Shown here in pieces: positions 6,839-14,188 of a stretch of 20,927 nucleotides of DNA (its first letter is position 1; each line of letters begins with the position of its first letter). A model generated the notes under the pieces. That model had not been told where the DNA came from, did no database searches, and saw nothing but the letters and a program-made list of their open reading frames with translations. The DNA is from Neisseria lactamica NS19 (GTDB lineage: Bacteria; Pseudomonadota; Gammaproteobacteria; Burkholderiales; Neisseriaceae), in NCBI GenBank assembly GCA_000193795.2, contig AEPI01000114.1:1-20927 (forward strand). Reading direction: 5' to 3'. A program made the translations under genes and the position numbers.

Positions 6839-7756
6839 TCAACCCAAACTCAACAGCAGGTTGCGGAACGCGTTCGGGTCTTTGATAAACGTCATCTCGC
6901 CCGCCTGCGGAAAGTGAAAATCCAACAGGCGCGACACCCAAAAACGGATGCAGCCGGCACGTTGGGCGGTCGGGAAATACGCCTTTTCTTCGGTACTCAA
7001 GGGGCGTACGCCCTCATAACCGCCGATAAACGCCTTTTTCAACGCCTCATCCAACTTATTGTCCGCCGTCCTTGCCCAATCGTTGACCGCAATCGCCAAG
7101 TCATACATAAAATTGCCCCGGCAGGCGTAATAGAAATCGATGAAGCCCGATACCTGACCGCCGTCAAGCAACACATTGTCTTTAAACAAATCGGCGTGGA
7201 TGATGCCCGAAGGCAGATGGTTGCCGAGATTATCCTTCAGCGCATCGATTTCGGCACGCAAAAGTGCGGCATCGTCTTGCGACAGGACGGGCAGCAGTCG
7301 GGCGCACGCCTCCGTCCACCACGCATCGTAACGCGGGTTTTCCATTTCCAAAGGGAAATCGGCGGCGGCAAGGTGCATTTTGGCCAACATCGCACCGGTA
7401 TGGAAGCACTGCTCCGCCGTCGGCAGCGCGGTATCCGAACCTTTCAGGCAGGCAACCAGGCAGGCGGGCTTGCCCGCCAAAACGGAATCGAGCCGGCCGT
7501 CTTTGCGCGCAACCGGCGCGGCAACCGCCACGCCCTTCATACTCAAATGCCGGTTAAGCTCCAGAAAAAACGGCAACTCTTCCTGTTTCAACACTTCAAA
7601 CACGGTCAGCACATAACGTCCCGAAGTCGTCGTCAGAAAATAATTGCTGTTGGTAATCCCCTGCGCGATACCCTGCAGGGAAACAAATTCCCCCAAATCG
7701 TAACCGCTCAGGAAGCCGCGCATTTCATCATCGGAAACACTGGTATAGACAGACAT
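6839..7756 (-). CDS. thrB: Homoserine kinase (ThrB2, APH-fold)
   Basis: A 305-residue homoserine kinase of the choline-kinase / aminoglycoside-phosphotransferase fold, not the GHMP-type ThrB of E. coli. It phosphorylates homoserine on the way to threonine. Visible are the N-terminal QGITNSNYFLTTTSGRYVLTVFE (nucleotide-binding strands), the Brenner-type catalytic loop IIHADLFKDNVL (His187, Asp189, Asn194) and GFIDFYYA with the Mg-binding Asp207. The length is typical for the family. GTGAG lies upstream of the ATG. ubiG is upstream on the same strand after a 36-nt gap, so the two may be co-transcribed. Confidence 0.95.
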   Translation of the reverse strand: MSVYTSVSDDEMRGFLSGYDLGEFVSLQGIAQGITNSNYFLTTTSGRYVLTVFEVLKQEELPFFLELNRHLSMKGVAVAAPVARKDGRLDSVLAGKPACLVACLKGSDTALPTAEQCFHTGAMLAKMHLAAADFPLEMENPRYDAWWTEACARLLPVLSQDDAALLRAEIDALKDNLGNHLPSGIIHADLFKDNVLLDGGQVSGFIDFYYACRGNFMYDLAIAVNDWARTADNKLDEALKKAFIGGYEGVRPLSTEEKAYFPTAQRAGCIRFWVSRLLDFHFPQAGEMTFIKDPNAFRNLLLSLG

Positions 7757-7792
7757 ATCAACTCACTTGCTCAAAAACGGGCAAACCCGCCG

Positions 7793-8509
7793 TCAGAACG
7801 CAGGACGGCAGGCAAACATATAATTCACATCGGTCGAATCGCACAGGGCATAAGTTTGCGACAACACGGAAAAGGTCATACCCTTGGTTTCCACCACGTC
7901 CAAACCCGCCTGACGGCACATCCGCGCCAAATCGGCAGGCGTGATGAATTTTTTCCAATCGTGCGTGCCTTTGGGGACAAACTTCAACAGATATTCCGCC
8001 GCCACAATCAGATGCAGATAAGATTTCGGGTTTTTATTGATGGTGGAAAAAAACACCATACCGTCCGGTTTGACCAGCTTGGCGCAAGCACGCACGATGG
8101 CGGCGGGATCGGGGACGTGTTCCATCATTTCCATACACGTTACCGCATCAAAAGAATGCGGTTCCGCCCCGGCAAGGTCTTCCACGCGGATATATTCGTA
8201 TTCGATATCGGCGACATTGTTCAGAGCCGCGTGCAGGCGGGCGGTTTCCAGCGACTGCTCCGCCATATCGATGCCTTTGACAAACGCCGCGCCGCGCCGC
8301 GCCATACTTTCCGCCAAAATCCCGCCGCCGCAGCCCACGTCCAAAACCCGTTTGCCGCACAAATCCGCGTGTCCGTCGATATAATCGAGCCGCAGCGGAT
8401 TGATGTCGTGCAAGGTTTTGAACTCGCCCGATTTGTCCCACCATTTGTCTGCAATCCGGCTGAATTTGGCGATTTCCCCCTCATCGACATTATATTTTTT
8501 ATCGGACAT
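7793..8509 (-). CDS. ubiG: Ubiquinone biosynthesis O-methyltransferase UbiG
   Basis: A 238-residue SAM-dependent enzyme that carries out both O-methylations in ubiquinone synthesis. SAM motif I is VLDVGCGGGILAE (about residues 55-67). The N-terminal FSRIADKWWDKSGEFKTLHDINPLRLDYI and the later CMEMMEHVPDP and FFSTINKNPKSYL are UbiG signatures. The start at 8509 is preferred over the in-frame upstream Met because GGGAGG lies just before it and family members begin close to this point. The gene is divergent from mtr across a 164-nt gap. Confidence 0.95.
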   Translation of the reverse strand: MSDKKYNVDEGEIAKFSRIADKWWDKSGEFKTLHDINPLRLDYIDGHADLCGKRVLDVGCGGGILAESMARRGAAFVKGIDMAEQSLETARLHAALNNVADIEYEYIRVEDLAGAEPHSFDAVTCMEMMEHVPDPAAIVRACAKLVKPDGMVFFSTINKNPKSYLHLIVAAEYLLKFVPKGTHDWKKFITPADLARMCRQAGLDVVETKGMTFSVLSQTYALCDSTDVNYMFACRPAF

Positions 8510-8611
8510 CCTGCCTCCCATCTGACGAACAGCCTCACTCAAAAACCCGAGATTATACTATGGAACGCGATGCCGTCTGAAAGCCTTTTCGGGCGGCGCG
8601 GCGCAAATACC

Positions 8612-8640
8612 TTACAAATCCTTACACTTTACGGCATAAT
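8612..8640 (+). promoter_or_regulatory. Predicted sigma-70 promoter of mtr
   Basis: TTACAA (8612-8617), a 17-nt spacer and CATAAT (8635-8640) lie about 33 nt before the mtr start codon. A single DUS (8570-8581), followed by a mutated inverted copy, lies upstream. No operator-like repeat was seen. Confidence 0.5.
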
Positions 8641-8673
8641 GGCAGCCACGCATTTCTAGAAGAAAGATAAACA

Positions 8674-9915
8674 ATGTCAACCAAAACCCCTTCCCTGTTC
8701 GGCGGCGCGATGATTATCGCCGGTACGGTCATCGGCGCCGGTATGCTCGCCAACCCGACCGCCACCTCCGGCGTATGGTTTGCCGGCTCGCTGATGGTGT
8801 TGCTGTACACCTGGTTTTCTATGCTTTCCAGCGGCCTGATGATTTTGGAAGTCAACACCCACTATCCCCACGGCGCAAGTTTCGACACCATGGTCAAAGA
8901 CCTGCTCGGACGCGGCTGGAACATCATCAACGGCATCGCCGTCGCCTTCGTCCTATACCTGCTCACCTACGCCTACATCTTCGTCGGCGGCGACCTGACC
9001 GCCAAAGGCATCGGCAACGCCTTGGGCGGCAATGTTTCGCTTACCGTCGGACAACTCGTCTTCTTCGGCATCCTCGCCTTTTGCGTGTGGGCATCCGCAC
9101 GCTTGGTCGACCGCTTCACCGGCGTCCTTATCGGCGGCATGGTATTGACCTTTATTTGGGCGGCCGGCGGGCTGATTGCCGATGCCAAGCCGTCCGTCCT
9201 CTTCGATACCCAAGCCCCCGCCGGCACAAACTACTGGATTTACGCCGCCACCGCCCTGCCCGTCTGCCTTGCGTCATTCGGTTTCCACGGCAATGTCTCC
9301 AGCCTGCTCAAATACTTTAAAGGCGACGCGCCCAAAGTGGCGAAATCCATCTGGACGGGCACACTGATTGCGCTGGTGATTTACGTCCTCTGGCAAATCG
9401 CCATCCAAGGCAACCTGCCGCGCAACGCGTTTGCCCCCGTGATTGCCGCCGAAGGGCAAGTCTCCGTCCTGATTGAAACCCTGTCCAAATTCGCCCAAAC
9501 CGGCAATATGGACAAAATATTGACCCTGTTTTCCTACATGGCGATCGCCACCTCGTTTTTAGGCGTAACCTTAGGTCTGTTCGACTACATCGCCGACATC
9601 TTCAAATGGAACGACAGCATCTCCGGCCGCACCAAAACCGCCGCGCTGACCTTCCTGCCGCCCCTAATTTCCTGCCTGCTCTTCCCCACCGGCTTCGTTA
9701 CCGCCATCGGCTACGTCGGCTTGGCGGCAACCGTCTGGACAGGCATCATCCCCGCCATGCTGCTCTACCGTTCGCGCAAAAAATTCGGCGCAGGCAAAAC
9801 CTATAAAGTTTACGGCGGCTTGTGGCTGATGGTTTGGGTCTTCCTTTTCGGCATCGCCAACATCGCCGCACAGGTATTGAGCCAAATGGAACTCGTCCCC
9901 GTATTTAAAGGATAA
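8674..9915 (+). CDS. mtr: Tryptophan-specific permease Mtr
   Basis: A 413-residue inner-membrane proton symporter of the aromatic amino acid (ArAAP/HAAAP) family with about 11 membrane helices. GGAMIIAGTVIGAGMLANP, SGLMILEVNTHYPHGASFDTMVKDLLGRGWNIINGIAVAFVLYLLTYAYI (in segments), CLASFGFHGNVSSLLKYF and TSFLGVTLGLFDYIAD align closely with E. coli Mtr as remembered, more closely than with TyrP or TnaB. AGAAAGA-type purines precede the ATG. The gene is monocistronic and ends at the long DUS hairpin 9923-9959. TyrP-like substrate preference cannot be excluded from sequence alone. Confidence 0.88.
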   Translation: MSTKTPSLFGGAMIIAGTVIGAGMLANPTATSGVWFAGSLMVLLYTWFSMLSSGLMILEVNTHYPHGASFDTMVKDLLGRGWNIINGIAVAFVLYLLTYAYIFVGGDLTAKGIGNALGGNVSLTVGQLVFFGILAFCVWASARLVDRFTGVLIGGMVLTFIWAAGGLIADAKPSVLFDTQAPAGTNYWIYAATALPVCLASFGFHGNVSSLLKYFKGDAPKVAKSIWTGTLIALVIYVLWQIAIQGNLPRNAFAPVIAAEGQVSVLIETLSKFAQTGNMDKILTLFSYMAIATSFLGVTLGLFDYIADIFKWNDSISGRTKTAALTFLPPLISCLLFPTGFVTAIGYVGLAATVWTGIIPAMLLYRSRKKFGAGKTYKVYGGLWLMVWVFLFGIANIAAQVLSQMELVPVFKG

Positions 9916-9922
9916 AGGCAAA

Positions 9923-9959
9923 ATGCCGTCTGAAGCCCGCCGGCGGCTTCAGACGGCAT
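9923..9959 (+). terminator. Extended paired-DUS hairpin after mtr
   Basis: ATGCCGTCTGAAGCC pairs with its reverse complement around a GC-rich loop, 7 nt after the mtr stop codon. The extension of the stem beyond the DUS core makes this one of the most stable hairpins in the window. Confidence 0.85.
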
Positions 9960-10065
9960 TGCCGCAACAAACGGCAACCGTGTTCCGTCACACAGCGCAT
10001 TACCCTGTCCCCTCACGCACAAAAATCCCACCCCGACAGGCGCGGGACGCAACCATAAAGGAACA

Positions 10066-11121
10066 ATGATGAATCTCAAAATAGACATTGCAACCAACAA
10101 CTTCAAACACGGCGGCGGCACGGAACGCTACACATTGGATTTGGTAAACGGTCTGCACAGGCAAAACATCACACCGGCCGTTTATGCGGCAAAATTCGAT
10201 TGCGGCATTCCCGAATACGCCATGATCGACCCCCATCTTGTCGACCAACGCCGGACGCTGAAAAAACTGCGCTCGTTCCTCTTTTCAAACCGACTTGTTC
10301 AAACCAGAAAAAACAGTGCCGCCAAACTGATTGCCTGCCACCACGCCGATTACGCCGACCTCTTCATCTGCGGCGGCACACACTTGGGCTACCTGCACCA
10401 TATGGCGAAAAAACCGAACCTGCTCGACCGCCTCGCCATACGCCGCAACCGCAGCAACTACGCCACCGCCAAACTGATTATGGCGCATTCCCATATGATG
10501 CGGCGCGAACTGGTCGGACTGTACGGCGTTCCGCCCGAAAAAATCCAAGTCGCCCCCCCCCCCGCAGATACGGAACGCTTCTTCCCGCAACCCGGAGAAA
10601 CTGCCGCCCTGCGCGCCAAATACGGTTTTGCCGACCATGAAACCGTTTTCCTATTCCCATCGACCGGCCACACACGCAAAGGTCTGGAACTGCTCGCCGA
10701 CTTTTTCGAACACACCGAACTGCCCGTCAAACTCGCCGTTGCCGGTTCGCCGCTTCCCCGCCCGATGAAAAACGTCGTCGGACTGGGCTTCTGCACCGAT
10801 ATGCCCGAACTCTACCGCGCCGCCGACTTTACCATTATGGCTTCCCTGTACGAACCCTTCGGACTGGTCGGCGTCGAATCCGTCCTATGCGGCACACGCG
10901 TCGTCCTCTCCGACAATATGGCATGTACAGAGGTCATGAACGAAGAAGCCGGATTCTTTTTCTCGCGCCAAAACCCGGAAACCCTGGCGCAAGCCGTTGC
11001 CCGCGCCGTCAACCTTAAAAAACAGGGCGGACACCGCCTGTCCGACCCGATGCGGGCACTGAACTACAACCCGGCTTTAGACAAACACATCGGGCTGATT
11101 CTTGAAATGCTTGCCGCCTGA
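10066..11121 (+). CDS. lgtG: LOS glucosyltransferase LgtG, phase-variable, ON
   Basis: A 351-residue GT-B-fold glycosyltransferase. The N-terminal HGGGTERYTLDLVNGL is a donor/acceptor loop. The C-terminal domain has STGHTRKGLELLADF and the E-x7-E motif EPFGLVGVESVLCG. An uninterrupted run of 11 C lies within codons for VAPPPAD (about residues 162-166), and the frame stays open through it. Known LgtG of gonococci and meningococci is the poly-C phase-variable enzyme that adds glucose to O-3 of heptose II. The poly-C position, size and lpt6 neighbour fit, so the identification is strong but from memory. With 11 C the gene is ON; one base gained or lost truncates it. AAAGGA precedes the ATG; a second ATG follows at once. 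Confidence 0.85.
   Translation: MMNLKIDIATNNFKHGGGTERYTLDLVNGLHRQNITPAVYAAKFDCGIPEYAMIDPHLVDQRRTLKKLRSFLFSNRLVQTRKNSAAKLIACHHADYADLFICGGTHLGYLHHMAKKPNLLDRLAIRRNRSNYATAKLIMAHSHMMRRELVGLYGVPPEKIQVAPPPADTERFFPQPGETAALRAKYGFADHETVFLFPSTGHTRKGLELLADFFEHTELPVKLAVAGSPLPRPMKNVVGLGFCTDMPELYRAADFTIMASLYEPFGLVGVESVLCGTRVVLSDNMACTEVMNEEAGFFFSRQNPETLAQAVARAVNLKKQGGHRLSDPMRALNYNPALDKHIGLILEMLAA
10553..10563 (+). repeat. Poly-C tract (11 C), slipped-strand phase switch
   Basis: Eleven consecutive C residues lie inside the lgtG coding region, far longer than codon use requires. Homopolymers of this length slip at high rate during replication in Neisseria and shift the frame. The present count leaves the 351-codon frame intact. 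Confidence 0.9.
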
Positions 11122-11142
11122 GAGCGTCCCCAAACGGCAAAA

Positions 11143-11172
11143 ATGCCGTCTGAACGAGTTTTCAGACGGCAT
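11143..11172. terminator. Bidirectional DUS hairpin between lgtG and lpt6
   Basis: AAAATGCCGTCTGAA and its reverse complement followed by TTTT enclose a 6-nt loop between the convergent stop codons of lgtG (11121) and lpt6 (11205). A-tracts and T-tracts on both sides suit termination in both directions. Confidence 0.85.
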
Positions 11173-11204
11173 TTTCGCAACCGTTGCAGCCATGCGGCAA
11201 AAAG

Positions 11205-12857
11205 CTAACGGGCAATTTTCAAAACGTCGTACAGATAGTTGCGGTAGTTTCCGACCAACTCCCGGTTCGGGCAGTCTTCCAACCCTCCGCCGCACAAACC
11301 GCGCATCGCCATATTCGCACGCATGAAGCCGTCTTTGGCTTCCAAACCCGCCGCCTCCATCAGCACGCCGCCTGCAAAGGCAAGGTCGAGGAAATCCTGC
11401 CGCTGTACGAATCCGCCGGCAATATTGCTCCTGACGGCAAACTGAGTTACATAATCCGGCTGCGCGTAATCCCATTTCTTCCTGACGGACACGCCCTCAA
11501 ACGATACCTGATGATCGCCGAAATAACCGAAAACAAAGGGTTTGCCGCGTTCGTGGAGATAACGGTCGAAACTTTCCACCGCTTTGTCCAAATCGGCAAT
11601 GCGCCCGATGTAGTCATTAATCGCGGATACGGTTTTCGCATTCAAATCAGGCGCATCCAAATCAAACACATTGTCGGTATCCGTCCGATACGGTCCGTGC
11701 TCCTTCATGGTCAGCACATATACGAACATCGGCTGCCGCACATTTTCCAAATCGGGATGGCGTTTTTCGAGAATCATCCGCGCATACTGCATCATTTCCC
11801 CGCTGGAAATATGCCACAGGTTTTTGCCCATCGGCGCGGGATAGCCCAAATCTTGCGGCTGGAACATCAGATTAAAGCCGAAATGGCCGTATGCTGCCTT
11901 GGCATTGTAGTTGCCCTTGGTAAACGGCGAGAGCGCCACGCAAAAATAACCGTGTTCGCGCAGGTTGCGGACCAAACCGGTCTGCAAATGCGGTACGACC
12001 GAGTAAAATACGCCGCTTGCCAACGCGCCGAAATCCGTGGACGGAACACCCGCCAGAAACGCAAATTCGGACTTCCACGTTGCACCGCCGAAAGTATGCA
12101 CGCGCAAAGGTGAGGAAAATACGGTATCTTCCTGCCGTCCGAACATTTTCAAATCGGGAATCTTGGCGGCGGCAAAATCGAAACTGTGCGGATCGAGCGT
12201 CGATTCCATCAGGGTAACGACAATATCGGGTTTTTCATCCGACCTGCCGCGCAAAGGAGGTTCAGACGGCATCTGTTTGGCAAACGCTTCCCCGTCGCCC
12301 TCGAACACGGGTACTTGGAAAAACACCGCCCGACAGGACATCGGCAGGTTCAAAAACACGTCGCGCCCGTCGTCCGGCAGCGAGTCCAGCCACGTCTTTA
12401 CCGCGCCGGGGTGCTTGGAAAAATGCCGCATCAACGCAAACGATGCCGCAAACAACGCCGCACCCGCCCAACGCCACGGCACACCCAAAGTATCCGCACC
12501 GCTCCAACCGAAAACCGCATATGCCGCCAAAGCCAGCAGCCCCGCCATACCGATAACCGCTTCCTTATAGTGGAACAGCGTTTCCCAATTCCTCCAGTCG
12601 GCAATCAGCAAAAAGTCGGAAATCAACAGGGGCTGTTTGTAATAATGGATTTTCAACCTGTGGAACAGTATCAGCACCACAAACCAGACCGAAGCGAAAT
12701 TCAAGGCGCGCTGCCACTGCGCCGTCAACATCAGCATACCGCCCGCCAAAAAGACAAACAGCGCGGACGCGAAAAAATACGTCCAGCGGTAGTGCGACCT
12801 GACAATCAGCACCAACGCCGCCGTTACAAACAAAAACAGGAAAACATAGGCAACCAT
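11205..12857 (-). CDS. lpt6: LOS phosphoethanolamine transferase Lpt6 (LtaS/sulfatase fold)
   Basis: A 550-residue membrane enzyme. About five hydrophobic segments fill residues 1-145, followed by a periplasmic alkaline-phosphatase/sulfatase-type domain. Metal and catalytic residues are visible as LMEST (Glu218), GGATWKSEF with the likely nucleophile Thr260, MKEHGPY (His387) and YFGDHQ (Asp448, His449). This layout is that of LtaS-like transferases rather than EptA/Lpt3. Known Lpt6 adds phosphoethanolamine to O-6 of heptose II in the LOS inner core, and its position beside lgtG supports the name. A DUS is embedded at codons for MPSEP (about residues 196-200). GGAG precedes the ATG. It is divergent from the acetyltransferase gene. 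An LtaS-like transferase of other substrate is the alternative. Confidence 0.75.
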   Translation of the reverse strand: MVAYVFLFLFVTAALVLIVRSHYRWTYFFASALFVFLAGGMLMLTAQWQRALNFASVWFVVLILFHRLKIHYYKQPLLISDFLLIADWRNWETLFHYKEAVIGMAGLLALAAYAVFGWSGADTLGVPWRWAGAALFAASFALMRHFSKHPGAVKTWLDSLPDDGRDVFLNLPMSCRAVFFQVPVFEGDGEAFAKQMPSEPPLRGRSDEKPDIVVTLMESTLDPHSFDFAAAKIPDLKMFGRQEDTVFSSPLRVHTFGGATWKSEFAFLAGVPSTDFGALASGVFYSVVPHLQTGLVRNLREHGYFCVALSPFTKGNYNAKAAYGHFGFNLMFQPQDLGYPAPMGKNLWHISSGEMMQYARMILEKRHPDLENVRQPMFVYVLTMKEHGPYRTDTDNVFDLDAPDLNAKTVSAINDYIGRIADLDKAVESFDRYLHERGKPFVFGYFGDHQVSFEGVSVRKKWDYAQPDYVTQFAVRSNIAGGFVQRQDFLDLAFAGGVLMEAAGLEAKDGFMRANMAMRGLCGGGLEDCPNRELVGNYRNYLYDVLKIAR

Positions 12858-13026
12858 CCCACCCCACTCCTTAAAACGGCATACCTGAGCCGTTGCGAAT
12901 TATTATCGAAAGCGTGCATTATAATGCAGCACAGGCGCATCACTGCCGATATTTCAGTATAATTATTCGAGATGGAATCACTGAAAATGGTGAAGTTACA
13001 ATGAGCCCTTTTAGAGGAACTAAAAA

Positions 13027-13595
13027 GTGAATTATAAAATATACGATGGTGCAAAGATTATTAAAAAAGAAAATTTATCAATTGGGGATTATTCTCAAAT
13101 TGATGATTTTGTATTTTTTAATTGTGGAGAGAAAAGTATTTTAGGAAGTTTTGTTCATATATCATCATTTACCAGTATTATTGGTGGTGGAGAATTTTAT
13201 ATGGATCATTTTTCAGGATTAAGCGCAGGGTGTAGAATTATTACCGGTAGCGATGATTTTATGGGGGGGGGGGGTTAACCAATCCAACAGTCCCATCTAA
13301 ATATACTAATGTTAAAAAATCTAGTGTTAGAATTGGAAAACATGCAATTTTAGGAACAAATGTAACAGTATTACCAGGCGTTACTATTGGTGATGGGGTT
13401 GCTGTTGGAGCAGGGGCTATAGTGAGAAAAAATCTTGAGCCGTGGACTATTTATGTCGGGGTAGATTGTAAACCACTGAAGCGCAGATCAAAAGATAAAA
13501 TATTGGAGTTAGAGAAACATCTTGTAGCAGAATTTAATCTGGATTTATGTCCTATAATCCCATCCCCGACACGCCCCAACCCAAAGGAACAGTGA
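13027..13595 (+). CDS. Phase-variable hexapeptide (LbH) acetyltransferase, OFF phase
   Basis: The GTG at 13027, with AGAGGA 8 nt upstream and an in-frame TAA just before it, opens a frame that stops at 13278 right after a run of 12 G. Skipping to the next frame, the sequence continues as LTNPTVPSKYTNVKK and then ends with stop 13593-13595. Joined, this is an acetyltransferase of about 188 residues of the left-handed beta-helix (WbbJ/LacA/NodL-like) type. GSFVHISSFTSIIGGG contains the likely catalytic His, and KHAILGTNVTVLPGVTIGDGVAVGAGAIV is the hexapeptide repeat block. Frame restoration needs 10 or 13 G. Codons are strikingly AT-rich (AAA, ATT, GAT, TTT), unlike the flanking genes, which suggests horizontal origin. 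The acceptor is unknown; an LOS or other surface sugar is inferred from context. Its stop overlaps the gmhB start (TGATG). Confidence 0.85.
13263..13274 (+). repeat. Poly-G tract (12 G), slipped-strand phase switch
   Basis: Twelve consecutive G lie within the acetyltransferase gene, in an otherwise AT-rich sequence. With 12 G the frame hits TAA at 13276-13278. Losing two or gaining one G would join the two halves of the acetyltransferase. Confidence 0.92.
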
Positions 13596-14158
13596 TGAAA
13601 CTCATTATTCTCGACCGCGACGGCGTCATCAACCAAGACCGCGACGATTTCGTCAAATCCGTTGACGAGTGGATACCTATCGAAGGCAGCATGGATGCGG
13701 TGGCATTCCTGACGCAGGCAGGCTGCACCGTTGCCGTCGCCACCAACCAATCCGGCATCGGCCGCAAATATTTTACCGTTCAAGACCTCACCGAAATGCA
13801 TGCCAAAATGCACCGCCTCGTCCGTCAGGCGGGCGGCGAAATCAACGGCATCTGGTTCTGCCCGCACACCGATGCCGACGGCTGCGGCTGCCGCAAGCCC
13901 AAACCGGGCATGATTGAAGACATCCTCGAACGCTTCAACGCCCAAGCCTCGGAAACCTGGCTGGTCGGCGACAGCCTGCGCGATTTGCAGGCAATCGATG
14001 CCGTCGGCGGCAAACCCGCGCTGGTTCTGACTGGAAAAGGCAAAAAAACGCTCTCCCAACACGGACACGAGTTGCCCGAACACACCCAGGTTTTCGACAG
14101 CCTGCTTGATTTTTCGCAATACATTATGCAGGAAAACGCCGCGCCGGACGCTGTCTGA
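13595..14158 (+). CDS. gmhB: D-glycero-beta-D-manno-heptose-1,7-bisphosphate 7-phosphatase GmhB (GmhX)
   Basis: A 187-residue HAD-superfamily phosphatase in ADP-heptose synthesis, needed for heptose incorporation into LOS. LDRDGVIN (Asp7, Asp9) holds the nucleophile and general acid. VATNQSGIGR is HAD motif II, and CPHTDADGCGCRKPKPG is the GmhB zinc loop (Cys89, His91, Cys97, Cys99). GDSLRDLQAID is motif IV. The frame is open 16 codons upstream, but AAAGGA precedes this ATG and the length equals the published meningococcal GmhX. Its ATG overlaps the acetyltransferase stop by one base (TGATG). The stop TGA lies inside a degenerate DUS (GCTGTCTGAA). Confidence 0.93.
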   Translation: MKLIILDRDGVINQDRDDFVKSVDEWIPIEGSMDAVAFLTQAGCTVAVATNQSGIGRKYFTVQDLTEMHAKMHRLVRQAGGEINGIWFCPHTDADGCGCRKPKPGMIEDILERFNAQASETWLVGDSLRDLQAIDAVGGKPALVLTGKGKKTLSQHGHELPEHTQVFDSLLDFSQYIMQENAAPDAV

Positions 14159-14188
14159 ACGCGCCGCCCACCCCGACAAGGCAAAACT

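Noticed and set aside
6636..6917. Plus-strand ORF of 93 codons upstream of the ThiP-type permease
   Set aside because: It crosses the thrB terminator hairpin and the 3' end of thrB, with no family match and no good ribosome binding site.
6914..8659. Long plus-strand ORF of 581 codons
   Set aside because: It is antisense to thrB and ubiG, which are clear family matches on the minus strand. The open frame reflects GC-rich codon bias, and the peptide has no recognisable domain.
11184..12113. Plus-strand ORF of 309 codons
   Set aside because: It is antisense to lpt6 and no domain is recognisable.
13001..13030. Nine-codon ORF (MSPFRGTKK) whose stop overlaps the acetyltransferase GTG
   Set aside because: The overlap hints at a coupled leader peptide, but there is no clear ribosome binding site before its ATG and the acetyltransferase has its own AGAGGA. 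Too short to support.
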